A stretch of 64,000 nt of DNA, taken from NCBI GenBank assembly GCA_045863035.1, contig BTUV01000003.1, positions 62,001 through 126,000 on the forward strand, written 5' to 3'. This document shows positions 33,523 to 43,077 of this stretch, one piece after another. Below the pieces are notes generated by a model. It saw only the letters and a list, made by a program, of their open reading frames with translations. It made no database searches and was not told the DNA's origin. Origin of the DNA: H2-BAC3 sp045863035. GTDB taxonomy: Bacteria; Bacteroidota; Ignavibacteria; Ignavibacteriales; Ignavibacteriaceae. Numbering within the stretch: the first letter of the stretch is position 1; every line of letters starts with the position of its first letter. The position numbers were made by a program, and so were the translations under genes.

Positions 33523-36500
33523 ATGAAGCTCTTAAACAAACAAACGCTAAAAATCCTTCTTCTGCTTCCGCTGATTACCATTCTTCTTTTCACTGCAGCC
33601 GGATGCTCCCCCTCGGTTACTGTTCAGAAAGATGAGGTAAAACAAATGCCTTCTCCCGGGCAGCAGATACGTGACTTTTTGAAGAAAGCCGGTTTTCACA
33701 GCCGGGCAAAAGCTGATTCGGTTATCGTGAAAGAAGATGCCGGGGAAATTGAAATCCGTTTTAGTTATGAGACCGGTTTTTTTTCCTTTAGGGAAACAAC
33801 GATTGATACACTGCGCAAAGAATTATCAAGGATTTACCATTCAGAGTATCCGGGATATACTTTTTTACTTGTTTGCGGAAATTCGCTTCTGGAAGATTTA
33901 ATTCCCAATTATTACCGCTCATCAAAAGAGAAATACAGCAGAGAAAGAATTCCACCGGTCGCACCGGCACTTGAGCAGCCCGTTGTAAAAAACATTTCCA
34001 GACCGGTCAGCGCTGAGAAGGGTTTATATAACAGAAACATTCTCCTCTGGCAAAGCCATGGGTGGTACTACAGCAATGACCAGCAGAGATGGGAGTGGCA
34101 GAGACCCCGATTGTTTGAAGCAGTGGAAGACCTGGTACCGACTTCGTTTGTTATACCCTATCTTCTGCCGATGCTGCAAAACGCGGGGGCTTCTGTCTGG
34201 ATGCCCAGAGAGCGGAGCCCGCAGAAGCATGAAGTTGTGGTTGATAATGATGAAGAGCACAGACACGCAAAAGGAAATTCACTTTTTATTATAGAAGGCA
34301 AGGAGAGCAGACAGATTTCAAAAGCAGCGCCGGGGTTTATGATGCCGACCTCAGAACTGGACACATCCGACAACCCGTTCGACAAAGGAACACATCTGCG
34401 GATGCCCTCAAATCCAAACGGCACTATTGCAGTTTCGTATATACCTGACATCCCGGAAAGCGGAATTTATCCGGTATATATATCGTATGCTTATGACCCG
34501 GCCGGATGCACTGATGCAAGATACACTGTTCATCACACAGGAGGGGAAACGGTTTTTCTGGTGAATCAGTCTGCCGGAGGAGGGACCTGGATATATCTCG
34601 GAGATTTCCATTTTGAAAAAGGTGTACATTCCTCAACCGGCAAGGTCACACTGACCAATGACTCACCCGCCAAAGGAAAGCAGCTATCCACCGATGCAGT
34701 ACGTTTTGGCGGTGGTATGGGGGTAGTAAAGAGGAACGGGCAGACAAGCGGCATGCCCAAATATATAGAGGGGGCAAGATACTGGCTGCAATATGCCGGG
34801 CTCCCCGATACACTGGTCTGGAGTTTAAACAGAAACAGACGTGATTATAATGACGACTACCAGAGCCGTGCGGAGTATGGCAACTACCTATATGGCGCGC
34901 CTTTCGGACCTAACCGCGACCGCGGCGCCAAAGGGCTTTCCGTTCCCATGGATCTGTCACTTGCTTTTCATACTGATGCCGGAATCACTAATGATGAAAG
35001 CATTATCGGAACACTTTTGATATATACAAGCAACGGATTAGATTCATCGGCTTATTTCCCTGATGGTGTTTCACGAATGGCCAACCGGGACTTTGCGGAT
35101 ATTTTGCAAACTCAGATTGTCAACGATATCCGGTCCGGCTACGATACTCTTTGGACAAGAAGAGAGCTTCGCGATGCAAATTACAGCGAGTCAGCGCGTC
35201 CTAATTTTCCGGCTGCTTTGCTTGAACTGCTTTCGCATCAGAACTTTGCTGATATGATATTGTTTAAGGACCCGGGTTTCCGCTTCACTGTTTCAAGAGC
35301 CATATATAAAGGAATGCTCCGTTTTCTTTCCGCGCAATATGATGTCCCCTATGTCGTGCAGCCGCTTCAGGTTACACATCTCAGCGCGCGGCTTAAAGAC
35401 GCGGGCACAGCACTACTTAGCTGGAAACCGGCATCTGACCCGCTTGAGCGTACTGCTGAACCATCCGGATATATCATTTATACAGCGAAGGATAAAAGCG
35501 GCTTTGATAATGGGAAAAATGTCACAACACCATTTGCTGAATTGACCGTTGAGGCGGGAGTGCTCTATCGTTTCAGAGTGTCGGCGTACAATGACGGTGG
35601 TGAAAGTTTCCCTTCTGAGGAAATGAGCATCTACTCTGCCCCTGATTCAAAGGGAACCGCGTTAATTGTAAATGCTTTCGACCGGGTTTCAGGACCAATG
35701 GCGGTCAGGACTCCCGGTTTCGCGGGATTTCTTTCCACTATAGACCCCGGAGTGCCGGAGCATTACGATCTCGCATTCACCGGTTATCAGTATGATTTTA
35801 ACCCCGCATCGGAGTATATATCAAACGACCGCCCGGGGCACGGCTCATCCGCGACTGATTATGAAAAACACGTTAAAGCCGGTAATACTTTTGACTTCAT
35901 CAGCCGTCATGGATTGATATATAAATCACTCGGCTGGTCATTTGTTTCTGCATCTGATGAATCTATTGAGAGCGGTGATTTTCAGATGAAGGATTATCGT
36001 TTCACGGAATTCATATTCGAGCGGGAGAAAAAGACCAAACCGCCGGGGCGGAATATGCTTGAGTCAAAATACTCTGTGATGACACCTCTGTTACGGGACC
36101 GTTTGAGAGCTTACCTTGACTCAGGCGGGTCATTGCTGCTCAGCGGTGCTTATATCGGCTCTGATATTCATGAAGCAGGTAAAAGTGATACAACTCTGCC
36201 GCAGTTTGCGTCTTCTTACTTAAAATGGAGATGGGGTGCTGCTTTTTCACAAAATAGTTTACTGAAACCGGTCTCAAGTGGTATATATGGTGATTCTGCC
36301 ACGTTGTCACTTAATCTGAATGAAAAAGAGCCCTTTATGAGATTAGTTTCTTCTGATTCCTATCAGGCAGTTCAGGGCGGAAGGACGCTGCTTAGATACG
36401 CCGGCAGTGATTTCGGAGCTGCCATCGGATTTAAAGGGAATTACAAGGTACTTACACTGGGCTTCCCTCTGCTTTCAGTTGAAAAAGAATCAGACCGGGC

Positions 36501-36531
36501 GCTGATTATTAAAAAATTTATGGAATGGTAA
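33523..36531 (+). CDS. Lipoprotein, amidase-like, with golvesin-like and FnIII modules
   Basis: The 1002-residue protein has a lipoprotein signal peptide with lipobox TAAGC at about residue 28. Residues 165-560 resemble a Bacteroidota family (often labelled xanthan lyase or golvesin-containing) with an amidase-like Zn-hydrolase pattern (ILLWQSHGWYY, SLAFHTDAG). Inserted at about 290-395 is a golvesin-like beta domain (FLVNQSAGGGTWIYLGDF), and at about 610-710 a fibronectin type III domain (LLSWKPASDP, YRFRVSAYNDGGES). It probably acts on cell-wall or capsular material at the outer membrane. The next gene starts two bases after its stop and shares the golvesin-like module. Confidence 0.8.
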   Translation: MKLLNKQTLKILLLLPLITILLFTAAGCSPSVTVQKDEVKQMPSPGQQIRDFLKKAGFHSRAKADSVIVKEDAGEIEIRFSYETGFFSFRETTIDTLRKELSRIYHSEYPGYTFLLVCGNSLLEDLIPNYYRSSKEKYSRERIPPVAPALEQPVVKNISRPVSAEKGLYNRNILLWQSHGWYYSNDQQRWEWQRPRLFEAVEDLVPTSFVIPYLLPMLQNAGASVWMPRERSPQKHEVVVDNDEEHRHAKGNSLFIIEGKESRQISKAAPGFMMPTSELDTSDNPFDKGTHLRMPSNPNGTIAVSYIPDIPESGIYPVYISYAYDPAGCTDARYTVHHTGGETVFLVNQSAGGGTWIYLGDFHFEKGVHSSTGKVTLTNDSPAKGKQLSTDAVRFGGGMGVVKRNGQTSGMPKYIEGARYWLQYAGLPDTLVWSLNRNRRDYNDDYQSRAEYGNYLYGAPFGPNRDRGAKGLSVPMDLSLAFHTDAGITNDESIIGTLLIYTSNGLDSSAYFPDGVSRMANRDFADILQTQIVNDIRSGYDTLWTRRELRDANYSESARPNFPAALLELLSHQNFADMILFKDPGFRFTVSRAIYKGMLRFLSAQYDVPYVVQPLQVTHLSARLKDAGTALLSWKPASDPLERTAEPSGYIIYTAKDKSGFDNGKNVTTPFAELTVEAGVLYRFRVSAYNDGGESFPSEEMSIYSAPDSKGTALIVNAFDRVSGPMAVRTPGFAGFLSTIDPGVPEHYDLAFTGYQYDFNPASEYISNDRPGHGSSATDYEKHVKAGNTFDFISRHGLIYKSLGWSFVSASDESIESGDFQMKDYRFTEFIFEREKKTKPPGRNMLESKYSVMTPLLRDRLRAYLDSGGSLLLSGAYIGSDIHEAGKSDTTLPQFASSYLKWRWGAAFSQNSLLKPVSSGIYGDSATLSLNLNEKEPFMRLVSSDSYQAVQGGRTLLRYAGSDFGAAIGFKGNYKVLTLGFPLLSVEKESDRALIIKKFMEW

Positions 36532-36532
36532 C

Positions 36533-38191
36533 ATGAGGCGTTTTTCATGTATTATGTTGCTGCTTATTTTTTCAAACGCGCATTCTCAGCAGATAAACTT
36601 TTTTGAAATCACTAATCAGTTCACGCTCCCTGCAAATGTAAAAATATATAAAGGAGCGCGCTCTACTCCGGCTCTGCAATGCTGGTATATAGAAGTTGAC
36701 CTCAAAAAGCCCGGAGCAGTAGTTAAGCCATACTTCAATCCTGCGGGGAGAGAGGGAATAACAACATTCTCTCAGCGGTTTAATACCATTGCTTCAATTA
36801 ACGGCGGTTATTTTGATGTTACTACCGGCGCATCTTATTCCGCGCTTGCAAATCCGGATATGCTTTTGGCAAAAAATATCGCATCTGTCGTGCGTGACAG
36901 CCGCACCTATTATCTGACCCGCGGTTTTTGGAGTATTGAAGAAACCCGTGATATGGCAGTTGACTGGATATACCATTATGGCAACAGGGTAATTGATATA
37001 TACCGATTTATCAATCCGCTCAATAACGCACAGGGAACACCCGTCCCCGCGCCTTCACCGCTGAATGGTTCGGCTATGTATGAAGTTAAAGCCGGAATAG
37101 GGGGTGGTCCAGTTCTGTTGAAGAATGGAGAGGTTCGCATCACTTATACAGAAGAGGTATTCTGGGGTTCCGGAGTAGGGCTCTCTAACCGCGACCCAAG
37201 AAGCGCAATTGGATTCACTGAAGACAAAAAGGTAATTCTTTTTGTTGCTGATGGCAGACAGACCATCTCTGAAGGTCTTTCGCTCACTGAACTGGCAACA
37301 GTAATGCAGTCGCTTGGATGTAAGGAAGCTATGAATCTGGATGGCGGCGGCTCAAGCCAGATGGCAGTAAGCACTACGCTGGTAAATCGTCCGGAAGGGG
37401 GTACATTTCAAAGACCAATTCCGACAATGGTATCTGTTGTGGCTGCTGATTCACTGCCCCTTCTTCCTGCTGCTTATCTAAACCAAAAATATGATACTGA
37501 TGATACAACTTACTGTACACTTACCGGCACCTGGACGCAGTCAGCCATAAGCGGCTGGTGGGGCGGCACTCCGGCTCGTGTTGCACAAGTCGGAACAGGT
37601 GACAGAACCGCAGAATTTAAACTGAACCTCCCGGCTGCCGGAGTATATACCGTTTCCGGATGGTGGGTGGCTGCTTCCGACCGCGCAAAAAATACTCCTT
37701 TTATAATATATCACGCAAACGGTATTGATACCATACGGGTTGATCAATCAGTGAATGGAGTAAGGTGGAACAATCTTGGGGAATTCACATTCACCGGAAC
37801 TCCGGCTGACCGCGTCATCATCAGTAACAGTGCAACGGGCGGCAATGTGGTTTGCGCAGATGGTCTGAGAATTCTGTCATTCGACTCAACTCTCACTCAT
37901 ATATATGAACCACCGGCCATGACTCCCCATGAATATAATTTGGTTAATAATTATCCTAATCCCTTTAATCCGGGAACTACAATAGAGTATTATGTTCCAG
38001 AGCCGGGCATGGTTACTCTTAAAGTATATGATTCACTCGGCAGAGAAATAAACACCCTGGTGCATGAATCAAAAGAGGCGGGATACTACCAGCAGGAATT
38101 TAATGGAATAGAATTACCATCGGGAATATATATTGCTGTATTGCGATCAAAGAACACAACCGCCTCAGTAAAAATGCTACTTGTAAAGTAA
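36533..38191 (+). CDS. Secreted phosphodiester glycosidase (NAGPA family) with T9SS sorting domain
   Basis: The 552-residue protein has a signal peptide, a NAGPA/phosphodiester glycosidase domain at about 50-305 (INGGYFD, AIGFTEDKKVILFVADGR, EAMNLDGGGSSQM), a golvesin-like beta domain at about 315-455 (DQSVNGVRWNNLGEF), and a C-terminal T9SS type A sorting domain (NYPNPFNPGTTIEYY, LPSGIYIAVL). NAGPA enzymes remove sugars from sugar-phosphodiesters; in bacteria, wall polymer or exopolysaccharide processing is suggested. It forms a two-gene unit with the amidase-like lipoprotein. A heptanucleotide repeat starts at its stop codon. Confidence 0.88.
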   Translation: MRRFSCIMLLLIFSNAHSQQINFFEITNQFTLPANVKIYKGARSTPALQCWYIEVDLKKPGAVVKPYFNPAGREGITTFSQRFNTIASINGGYFDVTTGASYSALANPDMLLAKNIASVVRDSRTYYLTRGFWSIEETRDMAVDWIYHYGNRVIDIYRFINPLNNAQGTPVPAPSPLNGSAMYEVKAGIGGGPVLLKNGEVRITYTEEVFWGSGVGLSNRDPRSAIGFTEDKKVILFVADGRQTISEGLSLTELATVMQSLGCKEAMNLDGGGSSQMAVSTTLVNRPEGGTFQRPIPTMVSVVAADSLPLLPAAYLNQKYDTDDTTYCTLTGTWTQSAISGWWGGTPARVAQVGTGDRTAEFKLNLPAAGVYTVSGWWVAASDRAKNTPFIIYHANGIDTIRVDQSVNGVRWNNLGEFTFTGTPADRVIISNSATGGNVVCADGLRILSFDSTLTHIYEPPAMTPHEYNLVNNYPNPFNPGTTIEYYVPEPGMVTLKVYDSLGREINTLVHESKEAGYYQQEFNGIELPSGIYIAVLRSKNTTASVKMLLVK

Positions 38192-38220
38192 TTAGGAATT
38201 AGAAGTTAGTAGTTAGTAAT
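38189..38220. repeat. Heptanucleotide tandem repeat (xAxTTAG)
   Basis: TAATTAG, GAATTAG, AAGTTAG, TAGTTAG, TAAT. The first unit includes the stop codon of the NAGPA-family gene. Confidence 0.75.
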
Positions 38221-38294
38221 ATTTTTAAATCCATTCCATATATTCCTTGGAGACCGTGCGATAAAAATTATAAAGTATGAATTGATATATATAT

Positions 38295-38477
38295 TGTAGA
38301 GACGATGCAATCACTAAGCAGAATATATAAAAACACGGATTTCCTGTGATTGCATCGTCTCAGCGCGTATCTGTGTTTTTCACATTTTGACGCTTTTCTC
38401 TTGCCGATCTGAGACGATGCAATCGCAGTAGTTTTATGTGTATTCAAATCCCGTTTTGCGATTGCAGCATCTCTACA
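38295..38477. mobile_element. MITE-like element with two nested inverted repeats
   Basis: The 183-base segment begins TGTAGAGACGATGCAATC and ends with an imperfect complement, GATTGCAGCATCTCTACA. Inside it are a perfect 16-bp inverted repeat (38299-38314 with 38346-38361) and an imperfect one (38411-38427 with 38457-38473). All four arms are versions of the same sequence. It has no coding capacity. Palindromic GTAGAGACG-type repeats are known from Bacteroidota genomes. No second copy is in the window. Confidence 0.65.
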
Positions 38478-38483
38478 AAAACA

Positions 38484-38518
38484 ATTATTCATTCTTCATT
38501 CTTCATTTTTCATTCTTG
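38484..38518. repeat. Heptanucleotide repeat overlapping the GH9-CE4 3' end
   Basis: ATTATTC, ATTCTTC, ATTCTTC, ATTTTTC, ATTCTTG. The stop codon and the last residues (MKNEE) of the GH9-CE4 gene are encoded by the repeat itself, so a repeat insertion or expansion has defined the C-terminus. Confidence 0.75.
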
Positions 38519-40970
38519 CAAAACTGTATCCCCGCTTTTTCAGATCGCCGATCAGACGATCCAGCCGGCCATAAAATTTATCAGTCCTGCGGGGGTCGGT
38601 ACCGATGTGCATCAGAAGGTGAAATCCGTTCAAGGTATTATTTTGTTCATACCCCATGATTGAGGCATATATCGAATCACTGCTGAAATAGTAACTCCCT
38701 CCGGTTTCAATCGGCACGGTCCAATCCTGATTAGAGCGCGTACCGGGGGTGTGATTCATCAGTTTTAGCCCAAGATATTCTGTCCATACCGAAACAGAAT
38801 CGTTATACCATTCATACGGTGGCAAGTAATAGGGTGCATCTGATTTTGTTATGCCAAACCGCTCCATTTCATGGTAATTATCTGCCACATCTTTAATGAA
38901 CTCATCCCGGGTTACCAGAAGTGAGTCACGGTTTTCCCACGTGCAGTAAAGAAGATGTTTGTCACTATGCGCGCCAAGATAGTGACCGTTTGCTTTCAGG
39001 TTTTCTATCAAACCGGAGAACTGTTCGTTTCTATAAAAATCTCCCGTAAAGAAAAACGATGCTTTTACCTTATGTTTTTGCAATGCTTTTAAAATGGTTT
39101 CATACCCATCGGCAAATTCATGTCCTGTAAACACAAGTGCAATTTCTTTCTTTGTAGTGTCCCCCCTGATGAGTGCACCTCTGTTATATATAGTATTCTT
39201 GTTCCTTAATCTTTCAAGCTGACCAAAATAATACGTAAGCCCCGCAGTACCGTCGTGTGTGGGCTCATTTGTTACATAGTCACCGTAATCATCATGATAA
39301 ACAATCCATCCCGGCTGTGCATCTGCCAGTTCATCACCATTGACCACTTTTACCCATTGCTGCTTATTATATATCGTCTCATAAACCGGACCGTCAACCA
39401 GTCCTCCGGTTAATTTATAGTTATAGAGATGCGCAAGTGATGAATGCGGGTCAAGCGGATATCTCCCTCCTTCCGGCAATCCGATAATCATGCTTACCCC
39501 CCATGGGTTGCAACCGAGCAGCCAGTCCCTTAAAGCGGTTTCACTTTCCTGATACTTCGTTTCTCCGGTCAGAGTACGATAAAACATCATCTGCGTCATT
39601 GCAGCCGAGACCAGATTATTTGAACACCAGATAAACGGTATCCCGATACGGAACGGATTCTTCACTCCCCGCTGATATATACGCTCAATCCCCTCACGCA
39701 TTCTGCTATTTGCTTTCTCTTTTCTCTCACCCCGCACCATGCCTGAGTGATAATAATGAGCCAGATTGATAAACGGATACCACTGATAATGATTTGCCGT
39801 GTCCGCCCCCATCCAAGGTGTGACCGGCTCAATTTCAGCATACGTTTCTATATCGTTCAGATAGCTCCCTGCCCCTGCTTGTTTAATCGCCGAAGTTGCT
39901 TTCACCATCTCAACTGAAGCAAGCTGCATATCATCAGCCCAGTTGTCCTCTTCATAAAAATAAGGCGCCCGCCCCGGTGCGGTCTGGCTTTGTCCCGGAT
40001 GAGCTTTAGCAAACTCATACGCATCCTTAGCCCGCTGATATAGTCCGGCTGAAAGCTCCGGATAATACTCTTTCAGTATATATGAGCCCTTTGCAAACGC
40101 AGAAGAAAATTTAGCAACAGTAGAGGCCTTTCCTATTGTACGGTTCTTGTAAGCAAACAACCCCTGCACTTCACCGTTGATGAAATAGACCGGCCTCCCC
40201 TTCTCGCGGTCATAGGTAACAGTATCATTATTCGGCAGTCGGAAACCGCGGTGATCACGGTCATCGGCTATCTGATTGTAATACTCCCCTGCTGCCGGAT
40301 TCATCTTCATCAGCCAGTCAATTCCCCACTTCGCCTGATCAATTATATCCGGAATCCCGTTTTTACCCGGTCTGCCTGATGCATCATATATATCAGAAAA
40401 ACCACTCCGGTTCTGTTCATAGGCAAACATCATCTGATACACAACCGAAGCACTCGTGGTCACATAGCGAAGATAGTCAGAGGCATCATGCCAGCCGCCG
40501 ACCACATCAAGCTCCTGAAACTGCTTTTCGGGATGATAAATGATATATCCGTCTTTTGTATGGCAGGAATCATTCAGGAATGGATTATAACCGCACTGCT
40601 GCTGTCGCATATAACTGAGCAGAATATCAGTTGACCCGTTATAAACATCATCCCCGATTTTAAATACTTCCGACCTGAGCTCTCCTGCCTTAATATACCA
40701 GGCGCCGCTTTGGCTGAAAGAAGAAAAATCCAAACGGGCAGAAAATCTGTATTCAGCAAAAGGAGCATCAGGTTTTACCCCGGTAATTCGTTTTATTTCT
40801 TTACCGGTAAGTGCATCATGCAATGTAAAATACCGCGGTGCCGGAGAATTTTTACTTATATATACTGCATTTTTTATATCCTCCGGCAGATACCCCGCAA
40901 GGTTTACACGAATAAAACTCTGTCCGGATATTATACCTGCCAGTAAAAGAAATAAAAAAATTTGCTGCAT
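38496..40970 (-). CDS. GH9 endoglucanase-type enzyme fused to a CE4-like deacetylase domain
   Basis: The 824-residue secreted protein has a signal peptide, an N-terminal immunoglobulin-like CelD_N domain (residues 20-105, VNLAGYLPEDIK), a GH9 (alpha/alpha)6 catalytic domain at about 120-575 and a CE4-type NodB domain at about 595-820. In the GH9 part the catalytic Asp pair is in VVGGWHDASDYLRY and the acid Glu in YVTNEPTHDG. The CE4 part keeps the HxxxH metal pair (HSDKH), but the usual TFDDG motif is altered to VFTGHEFADG, so the catalytic base may be displaced or lost. It probably cleaves cellulose-like or amino-sugar beta-glucans, with or without deacetylation. Confidence 0.88.
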   Translation of the reverse strand: MQQIFLFLLLAGIISGQSFIRVNLAGYLPEDIKNAVYISKNSPAPRYFTLHDALTGKEIKRITGVKPDAPFAEYRFSARLDFSSFSQSGAWYIKAGELRSEVFKIGDDVYNGSTDILLSYMRQQQCGYNPFLNDSCHTKDGYIIYHPEKQFQELDVVGGWHDASDYLRYVTTSASVVYQMMFAYEQNRSGFSDIYDASGRPGKNGIPDIIDQAKWGIDWLMKMNPAAGEYYNQIADDRDHRGFRLPNNDTVTYDREKGRPVYFINGEVQGLFAYKNRTIGKASTVAKFSSAFAKGSYILKEYYPELSAGLYQRAKDAYEFAKAHPGQSQTAPGRAPYFYEEDNWADDMQLASVEMVKATSAIKQAGAGSYLNDIETYAEIEPVTPWMGADTANHYQWYPFINLAHYYHSGMVRGERKEKANSRMREGIERIYQRGVKNPFRIGIPFIWCSNNLVSAAMTQMMFYRTLTGETKYQESETALRDWLLGCNPWGVSMIIGLPEGGRYPLDPHSSLAHLYNYKLTGGLVDGPVYETIYNKQQWVKVVNGDELADAQPGWIVYHDDYGDYVTNEPTHDGTAGLTYYFGQLERLRNKNTIYNRGALIRGDTTKKEIALVFTGHEFADGYETILKALQKHKVKASFFFTGDFYRNEQFSGLIENLKANGHYLGAHSDKHLLYCTWENRDSLLVTRDEFIKDVADNYHEMERFGITKSDAPYYLPPYEWYNDSVSVWTEYLGLKLMNHTPGTRSNQDWTVPIETGGSYYFSSDSIYASIMGYEQNNTLNGFHLLMHIGTDPRRTDKFYGRLDRLIGDLKKRGYSFARMKNEE

Positions 40971-40991
40971 TACCCTCTCACAGATTATTTA

Positions 40992-41030
40992 ATAAAAAAA
41001 GCCGTCCTGAAATATAACTCCGGACGGCTT
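40992..41030 (-). terminator. Rho-independent terminator of the methylmalonyl-CoA operon
   Basis: Read on the minus strand, AAGCCGTCC (41030-41022) and GGACGGCTT (41007-40999) form a 9-bp stem, followed by TTTTTATT. It lies 30 bases beyond the oadB-like stop. Confidence 0.92.
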
Positions 41031-41059
41031 GAACCAAAAACGAATCAGTATGCGGTAAT

Positions 41060-42220
41060 TTACATCATAAAGCTGAGGAGAATACCGGCAGCAACCGCGC
41101 TTCCGATTACTCCTGCCACATTCGGAGCCATTGCGTGCATGAGCAGGTGATTGGTCGGGTCATACTGCTGACCCACAACCTGCGAAACACGCGCACTGTC
41201 AGGCACTGCTGATACTCCTGAGTTGCCGATGAGCGGATTAATCTTATTACCTTCTTTTAAAAATAGATTCATAATTTTAACAAACAATATTCCCCCTGTT
41301 GTTGCAATGATGAATGAAAGAGCGCCTAACCCGAAAATCCCGAGTGATTTTGGAGTAAGAAATACACTTGCCTGCGTTGAAGCGCCGACTGTCAGCCCTA
41401 TTAAAATGGTAACAATGTCAATCAACTGTTTGGAAGCTGTATCAGCCAGACGTTTGGTAACCCCGCTCTCTTTCAAAATGTTTCCGAAGAAAAGCATACC
41501 CAGGAGCGGAAGAGCACTCGGGGTAATAAACGTTGTGAGAATCAGACCAAATATCGGAAAGATAAGCTTCTCAAGTTTGGATACTGAACGTGCAGGTTTC
41601 ATTCGTATCAGCCGTTCCTTACTTGTGGTTAGCAGCTTCATAATGGGTGGTTGTATAACCGGTACAAGAGCCATATATGAATAAGCCGAAATAGCAATCG
41701 GTCCCACCAGTTCAGGTGCAAGTTTTGAAGAAAGAAAAATTGCCGTCGGACCGTCCGCGCCCCCTATGATTGCAATAGCTCCGGCCTGATTAATCGGGAA
41801 ACCAAGAAAGAGCGCCAGTATATATGCGCCAAAAATACCAAGCTGGGCTGCCGCTCCTATAAGGATAAGACGCGGGTTTGAAAGCAGCGTTGAAAAATCC
41901 GTCATTGCGCCTATACCCATAAATATCAGCGGCGGGTAAATTCCTTTGAGCACTCCAAAGTAAAGATAATTAAGAACACTTCCTTCTTCATATATACCTA
42001 TCTGCAGCTTTGCTGTTTCAAGAAAAGGTATGTTTCCGATCAGAATGCCGAATCCGATAGGGACCAGCAACAGTGGTTCGTATTCTTTAGTTATCGCAAG
42101 ATACAGAAATATGAGCCCCACACATATCATTACGATATGCCCGATAGTCATATTGGGAAATGAGGTGTAAGCAAAGAACTGCTCAAACCCGTGTTTAATA
42201 AAATCAGTATATCCGGACAT
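41060..42220 (-). CDS. Na+-translocating decarboxylase beta subunit
   Basis: The 386-residue protein has about nine to eleven membrane helices and is homologous to OadB/GcdB/MmdB. The GGADGPTAIFLSSKLAPEL motif contains the Asp that binds Na+ and the carboxybiotin proton path; PLIGNSGVSAVPDSARVSQ near the C-terminus is also family-specific. It decarboxylates carboxybiotin and pumps Na+ out. It is the last gene of an operon with a biotin carrier, gamma subunit, carboxyltransferase, epimerase and mutase, so it belongs to a methylmalonyl-CoA decarboxylase. Confidence 0.95.
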   Translation of the reverse strand: MSGYTDFIKHGFEQFFAYTSFPNMTIGHIVMICVGLIFLYLAITKEYEPLLLVPIGFGILIGNIPFLETAKLQIGIYEEGSVLNYLYFGVLKGIYPPLIFMGIGAMTDFSTLLSNPRLILIGAAAQLGIFGAYILALFLGFPINQAGAIAIIGGADGPTAIFLSSKLAPELVGPIAISAYSYMALVPVIQPPIMKLLTTSKERLIRMKPARSVSKLEKLIFPIFGLILTTFITPSALPLLGMLFFGNILKESGVTKRLADTASKQLIDIVTILIGLTVGASTQASVFLTPKSLGIFGLGALSFIIATTGGILFVKIMNLFLKEGNKINPLIGNSGVSAVPDSARVSQVVGQQYDPTNHLLMHAMAPNVAGVIGSAVAAGILLSFMM

Positions 42221-42227
42221 GGTTCAC

Positions 42228-42671
42228 TTACTCTCCTATCTGGATGAGCATATCGCCTTCCATAACTGCATCACCAGGGCGCACTTTAATAGAAATAATT
42301 TTTCCCTCTTTGTCAGAGTTAATATTATTTTCCATTTTCATTGCCTCAAGCACGAGCAGTTTAGTGCCAATCTTTACAACATCACCTTCCCTGACCATAA
42401 TTTCTAGTATGGTGCCCGGAAGCGGTGATTTGATAAATCCTGTTCCCTTAGGTGCATCGGGCTTGGCTGTTTTTGCGGTTGAGCCGTGAGAGTCCGTAGA
42501 AGGAGAAACCACACTGCGCACCAGTTTAGGAGTTTTGGGCTGCTGGATGGTTTTTTCAATTTCGACACTATAGACAGTTCCGTTCACTTCAATCTCTGCT
42601 ATACCGTCTTCAATATCTTTTATCTCAACTTCATATTTATTACCGTGTATGGTAAATTTATATTTCTTCAC
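42228..42671 (-). CDS. Biotin carrier protein of methylmalonyl-CoA decarboxylase
   Basis: The 147-residue protein has an N-terminal beta region, a Thr/Pro/Lys-rich linker (about 45-75), and a C-terminal biotinyl domain in which the biotinylated Lys is in VLEAMKMENNI. It shuttles the carboxyl group from the carboxyltransferase to the membrane beta subunit. The gene sits between the gamma and beta subunit genes, the usual order. Confidence 0.94.
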   Translation of the reverse strand: MKKYKFTIHGNKYEVEIKDIEDGIAEIEVNGTVYSVEIEKTIQQPKTPKLVRSVVSPSTDSHGSTAKTAKPDAPKGTGFIKSPLPGTILEIMVREGDVVKIGTKLLVLEAMKMENNINSDKEGKIISIKVRPGDAVMEGDMLIQIGE

Positions 42672-42686
42672 TTGTATAATTCCTTT

Positions 42687-43070
42687 TTATCTGGGCCATT
42701 GACGCAGACCGTAGATCTTTGAGCTCCACGGTGAGTACATTTTTGACATTCTGTTTATCGTAAGAGTAGTCTGCTCATTATCATGCAGTTCATTCAAATA
42801 AAGATGCAGCGCCAGGCCAATGGCCGCGTTCACCTCAGCATCAATCTGCTGTTTTGATTTTTTAACCTCCGCTCCCGGCAGCGCTTTTTCCTTTTTCTGC
42901 CGGTAAATTACCTTTGCAACATTCAGGAGAAAAACGTAAAGGATAACCAGCGCCATAAAAACGACGCTCATCCCGATAACAGTCATACCCAGACCAACCG
43001 GGTCGTTCTGCTGCATCACTTCATACAGTTTTTTGGCAGAGGTCTGCTGTGCCAGCAATGTATATATCAT
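42687..43070 (-). CDS. Decarboxylase gamma subunit (OadG family)
   Basis: The 127-residue protein has one membrane helix (GLGMTVIGMSVVFMALVIL) of the OadG type, then a soluble tail (INAE-like acidic/basic region, residues 70-127). OadG subunits anchor the carboxyltransferase to the beta subunit. The tail contains EVNAAIGLALHLYLNELHD, a helix typical of this family. It lies seven bases after the carboxyltransferase gene. Confidence 0.88.
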   Translation of the reverse strand: MIYTLLAQQTSAKKLYEVMQQNDPVGLGMTVIGMSVVFMALVILYVFLLNVAKVIYRQKKEKALPGAEVKKSKQQIDAEVNAAIGLALHLYLNELHDNEQTTLTINRMSKMYSPWSSKIYGLRQWPR

Positions 43071-43077
43071 CTTTTCC

